The translations under genes and the position numbers were made by a program. Positions 61,501 to 64,000 of a stretch of 64,000 nt of DNA are shown in pieces. The DNA comes from CAXQZM01 sp965229645 (GTDB lineage: Bacteria; Pseudomonadota; Alphaproteobacteria; UBA7985). The stretch's first letter is position 1, and every line of letters begins with the position of its first letter. The notes below the pieces were generated by a model. That model was not told where the DNA came from, searched no databases, and saw nothing but the letters and a program-made list of their open reading frames with translations. The DNA lies in the NCBI GenBank assembly GCA_965229645.1, contig OZ245893.1, forward strand, positions 62,001 through 126,000, written 5' to 3'.

Positions 61501-64000
61501 TCCAACCAGCTTTCGTTCGCCTATGATGTGGCGGCACCGACGGTAGCGCTCGCGACCAGTGCGACTGGGACGCTTACGGGCAGCTTCAATGTGACGGCAA
61601 CTTTCTCAGAGTCTGTGACGGGTTTTGTGGTTGGGGATGTGAGTGTTGTGAACGGGGCGGTGAGCAACTTCAGCGGCTCTGGGGCGGCCTATAGCTTTGA
61701 CGTGACGCCGACCGCTGACACGCAAGGGACGGTGACGGTCGACATTCTGGCCGATGTTGCGGCTGATAGCGTTAGCAACGCCAACACGGCGTCAAACCAG
61801 CTTTCGTTCGCTTACGATGTTGCAGCTCCGACGGTAGCGCTCGCGACCAGTGCGACCGGGACGGTTACGGACAGCTTTAGTGTGACGGCAACTTTCTCAG
61901 AGTCTGTGACGGGTTTTGTGGTTGGGGATGTTACTGTTGTGAACGGGGCGGTGAGCAACTTCAGCGGCTCTGAAGCGACCTATAGCTTTGACGTGACGCC
62001 GACGGCTGACACGCAAGGGACGGTGACGGTCGATATTCTGGCAGACGTTGCTGTTGATGGTGTTAACCAAAGCAATGCAGCATCCAATCAACTTTCGTTC
62101 GCCTATGATGTGGCGGCACCGACGGTAGCGCTCGCGACCAGTGCGACCGGGACGCTTACGGGCAGCTTTAGTGTGACGGCAACTTTCTCAGAGTCTGTGA
62201 CGGGTTTTGTGGTTGGGGATGTTAGTGTTGTGAACGGGGCGGTGAGCAACTTCAGCGGCTCTGAAGCGACCTATAGCTTTGATGTGACGCCGACCGCTGA
62301 CACGCAAGGGACGGTGACGGTCGATATTTTGGCAGACGTTGCTGTTGATGGTGTTAACCAGAGCAATACAGCCTCCAATCAACTTTCGTTCGCCTATGAT
62401 GTGGCGGCACCGACGGTGGCGCTCGCGACCAATGCGTCTGGGACGCTTACGGGTAGCTTCAATGTGACGGCAACCTTCTCCGAGTCTGTGACGGGTTTTG
62501 TGGTTGGGGATGTTACTGTTGTGAACGGGGCAGTGAGCAACTTCAGCGGCTCTGAAGCGACCTACAGTTTTGACGTGACGCCGACCGCTGACACGCAAGG
62601 AACGATTACGGTCGATGTTCTGGCCGACGTTGCGGCTGATAGCGCCAGCAACGCCAACAAGGCGTCCAACCAGCTCTCCTTAGCTTATGACTTGGCGGTG
62701 CCAACGGTGACTTTGACCACCACAGCGTCTGGGACGCTTACGGGCAGCTTTAGTGTGACGGCAACTTTCTCGGAGTCTGTGACGGGTTTTGTGGTTGGGG
62801 ATGTCACTGTTGTGAACGGGGCGGTGAGCAACTTCAGTGGCTCTGATGCGACCTATAGCTTTGACGTGACACCAACGGCGAATACCCAAGGAACAGTGAC
62901 GGTCGATGTTCTGGCAGATGTTGCTGTTGATGGTGTTAACCAGAGCAATACAGCATCCAACCAACTCTCGTTCGCCTACGACGCAACGGCGCCCTCGGTA
63001 ACGCTCGCGACTGGTGCGACTGGGACGCTTGCGGGCAGATTCAATGTGACGGCAACCTTCTCCGAGTCTGTGACGGGTTTTGTGGTTGGTGATGTTACTG
63101 TTGTGAACGGTGCTGTGAGCAACTTCACTGGCTCTGAAGCGACCTATAGCTTTGACGTGACGCCGACCGCTGACACGCAAGGGACGGTGACGGTCGATAT
63201 TCTGGCAGATGTTGCTGTTGATAGCGTCAACAACGGCAACACGGCGTCCAACCAGCTCTCTTTCGCTTATGATGTGGCCGCGCCGACGGTAACGCTCGCG
63301 ACCAATGCATCGGGAACGCTTACAGGCGGCTTTAGTGTGACGGCAACTTTCTCCGAGTCTGTGACGGGTTTTGTGGTTGGTGATGTTACTGTTGTGAACG
63401 GTGCTGTGAGCAACTTCAGCGGCTCTGAAGCGACCTATAGCTTTGACGTGACGCCGACGGCTGACACGCAGGGGACGGTGACGGTCGATGTTCTGGCCGA
63501 CGTTGCGGCTGATAGCGTTAGCAACGTCAACACGGCGTCAAACCAGCTTTCGTTCGCTTACGATGTGGCCGCGCCGACGGTAACGCTCGCGACCAGTGCG
63601 TCTGGGACGCTTACGGACAGCTTCAATGTGACGGCAACTTTCTCCGAGTCCGTGACGGGTTTTGTGGTTGGGGATGTGAGTGTTGTGAACGGGGCGGTGA
63701 GCAACTTCACTGGCTCTGAGGCGGTCTATAGCTTTGACGTGACGCCGACCGTCGATACGCAAGGGACGGTGACGGTCGATATTCTGGCAGACGTTGCTGT
63801 TGATGGTGTTAACCAAAGCAATGCAGCATCCAACCAACTTTCCTTCGCCTATGATGTGGCGGCACCGACGGTAGCGCTCGCGACCAGTGCGACGGGGACG
63901 CTTACGGACAGCTTTAGTGTGACGGCAACTTTCTCTGAGTCTGTGACGGGTTTTGTGGTTGATGATGTCACTGTTGTGAACGGGGCGGTGAGCAACTTCA
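58534..64000 (+). CDS. Giant Ig-repeat lipoprotein, partial (continues past the window)
   Basis: The frame from ATG 58534 stays open to the end of the window: at least 1,822 residues. The N-terminus is a lipoprotein signal (FLTCAVLVAC, then a run of five Gly). After a short linker come about four diverged Ig-like domains (to about 59780), then a tandem array of 97-residue units: FSVTATFSESVTGFVVGDV, then VVNGAVSNFSGS, YSFDVTPTADTQGTVTVDVL, SNQLSFAYDVAAPTV. The pattern matches bacterial Ig-like domains of the Big_12 type, also present once in the other giant protein. The likely role is a long surface filament or adhesin. A lipid anchor at the N-terminus and no visible C-terminus leave the export route open. 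Confidence 0.88.
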   Translation, partial: MRQIKQFATFLTCAVLVACGGGGGVVEIDAAPEVSLTTNSKDVSGTFEVSASFSEAVEGFEIGDISVTNGELSNFVATNAGLAYTFDVTPQASGDVTLKVQAGVARDGAGNPNEASNTLTVTANLTGPSVTLRTTASDPVSGPFSVTATFSEAVEGFVVDDLVVTNADVDGFAGSGADYSFNVTPKVDGTVTIDVPAGVADVTGGSSSSGGNTAAEQLSITADLTAPTILSLTTEASEPVSGIFSVKVVFSEPVEDFTASDIDVVGGQVGAFSADSAGAEYDFDVTPLTTGTLTVDVPAGVAQDPAGNANTAATPLSVEASLTAPTLSLTTPAEHVPGDFLVTATFSEDVTDFEKGDISVDNGEVSGDLSGSGADYTFTVAPTNDGPVTIDVAANAAVNGENTGNLQASTLTVTADFTAPSVVLATTASGTLTGSFTVTATFSESVTGFVVGDVTVANGAVSHFSGSGADYSFDVTPTVDTQGTVTVDVLANVAVDRVNWDNTASNQLSLAYDLVVPTVTLTTTASGTLTGSFSVTAAFSESVTDFEAGDISVSNGAVSNFSGSGADYSFDVTPTADTQGTVTVDVLADVAVDSVNNGNTASNQLSFAYDLAAPTVTLATTVSGTLTGSFNVTATFSESVTGFDADGIAVANGAVSNFSGSGANYSFDVTPTADTQGTVTVDVLADVAVDGVSNANTASNQLSLAYDLAVPTVTLTTTVSGTLTNSFNVTATFSEPVTGFVVGDVTVVNGAVSNFSGSGAAYSFDVTPAADTQGTVTVDILADVAADSVSNANTASNQLSFAYDVAVPTVTLATGATGTLTGSFNVTATFSESVTGFVVGDITVVNGAVSNFSGSGAAYSFDVTPAADTQGTVTVDILADVAADSVSNANTASNQLSFAYDLAAPTVTLATSATGTLTDSFSVTATFSESVTGFVVGDVTVVNGAVSNFSGSEATYSFDVTPTADTQGTVTVDVLADVAVDGVNQSNTASNQLSFAYDVAAPTVALATSATGTLTGSFNVTATFSESVTGFVVGDVSVVNGAVSNFSGSGAAYSFDVTPTADTQGTVTVDILADVAADSVSNANTASNQLSFAYDVAAPTVALATSATGTVTDSFSVTATFSESVTGFVVGDVTVVNGAVSNFSGSEATYSFDVTPTADTQGTVTVDILADVAVDGVNQSNAASNQLSFAYDVAAPTVALATSATGTLTGSFSVTATFSESVTGFVVGDVSVVNGAVSNFSGSEATYSFDVTPTADTQGTVTVDILADVAVDGVNQSNTASNQLSFAYDVAAPTVALATNASGTLTGSFNVTATFSESVTGFVVGDVTVVNGAVSNFSGSEATYSFDVTPTADTQGTITVDVLADVAADSASNANKASNQLSLAYDLAVPTVTLTTTASGTLTGSFSVTATFSESVTGFVVGDVTVVNGAVSNFSGSDATYSFDVTPTANTQGTVTVDVLADVAVDGVNQSNTASNQLSFAYDATAPSVTLATGATGTLAGRFNVTATFSESVTGFVVGDVTVVNGAVSNFTGSEATYSFDVTPTADTQGTVTVDILADVAVDSVNNGNTASNQLSFAYDVAAPTVTLATNASGTLTGGFSVTATFSESVTGFVVGDVTVVNGAVSNFSGSEATYSFDVTPTADTQGTVTVDVLADVAADSVSNVNTASNQLSFAYDVAAPTVTLATSASGTLTDSFNVTATFSESVTGFVVGDVSVVNGAVSNFTGSEAVYSFDVTPTVDTQGTVTVDILADVAVDGVNQSNAASNQLSFAYDVAAPTVALATSATGTLTDSFSVTATFSESVTGFVVDDVTVVNGAVSNF
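59787..64000 (+). repeat. 291-bp tandem repeat array (Ig-like units)
   Basis: The marker GTGACGGGTTTTGTGGTTGG or a close variant occurs at 59869, 60160, 60451, 60742, 61033, 61324, 61615, 61906, 62197, 62488, 62779, 63070, 63361, 63652 and 63943, exactly 291 bases apart. There are at least 14 full units and the array continues past the window. Units are less uniform than in the 348-bp array, and blocks of shared variants (GVNQSN versus SVSNAN) recur in alternation. Confidence 0.95.

Noticed and set aside
60151..63837. Minus-strand ORFs across the 291-bp array
   Set aside because: Antisense shadows of the Ig-like repeats in the plus-strand giant lipoprotein gene.

Overview
The window is a GC-rich chromosomal segment from an alphaproteobacterium. 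The strongest marker is a GcrA-family cell-cycle regulator (23085-23705). A LolC/LolE/LolD-type release complex, an Ugd dehydrogenase, TRAP and BMP-type transporters and a COQ10-type protein fit the same group. The many uptake systems for osmolytes, nucleosides and methylated amines suggest a free-living, probably aquatic, heterotroph. I cannot name the species.

Layout. 1-3250: end of a lol-type lipoprotein release operon (two FtsX-family permeases, ATPase) plus an unknown membrane protein. 3831-17243: one giant surface protein gene of about 4,070 codons (BspA/DUF285 repeats, invasin-like, Fn3, cadherin-like and a 348-bp tandem Calx-beta-like array, ending in an autotransporter-like barrel). 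It is split by an ISAs1-family IS (10269-11461, 10-bp target duplication); removing the IS and one duplication copy restores the frame exactly. 17580-22910: lipoprotein, glycine betaine ABC transporter (SBP, permease, ATPase), unknown protein. 23085-25702: gcrA, two START-like proteins, xerC. 26358-26729: a small AT-rich gene of unknown function. 27146-34096: a complete nucleoside uptake and salvage operon (BMP-type SBP, ATPase, two permeases, cytidine deaminase, purine nucleoside phosphorylase, adenosine deaminase). 34093-37663: D-amino-acid transaminase-like, Cys/Met-metabolism PLP lyase and UDP-glucose dehydrogenase genes. 38151-42568: pentapeptide-repeat protein, decayed enoyl-CoA hydratase, CoA-binding protein, formate-THF ligase, tRNA-Pro, small exported protein. 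42767-45831: TRAP transporter. 45871-53802 (minus): Pot-type ABC transporter with a TMADH-like flavoprotein and an MttB-like methyltransferase, a probable methylated-amine uptake and demethylation operon. 54142-58172: DMT exporter, glyA, glyoxalase pair. 58534-64000+: a second giant protein, a lipoprotein with at least 19 Ig-like domains in a 291-bp tandem array that runs off the window.

The metabolic genes form a plausible one-carbon theme: betaine import, demethylation of methylated amines, then serine hydroxymethyltransferase and formate-THF ligase handling C1 units. This link is inference from gene content.

Two dispersed non-coding repeat families stand out: a roughly 197-bp element made of five successive hairpins with terminal inverted repeats (five copies, mostly abutting gene ends), and a 35-bp element with two mutually exclusive hairpins (three copies). 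All four solute-binding-protein genes in the window are followed by a strong hairpin before the next gene of their operon.
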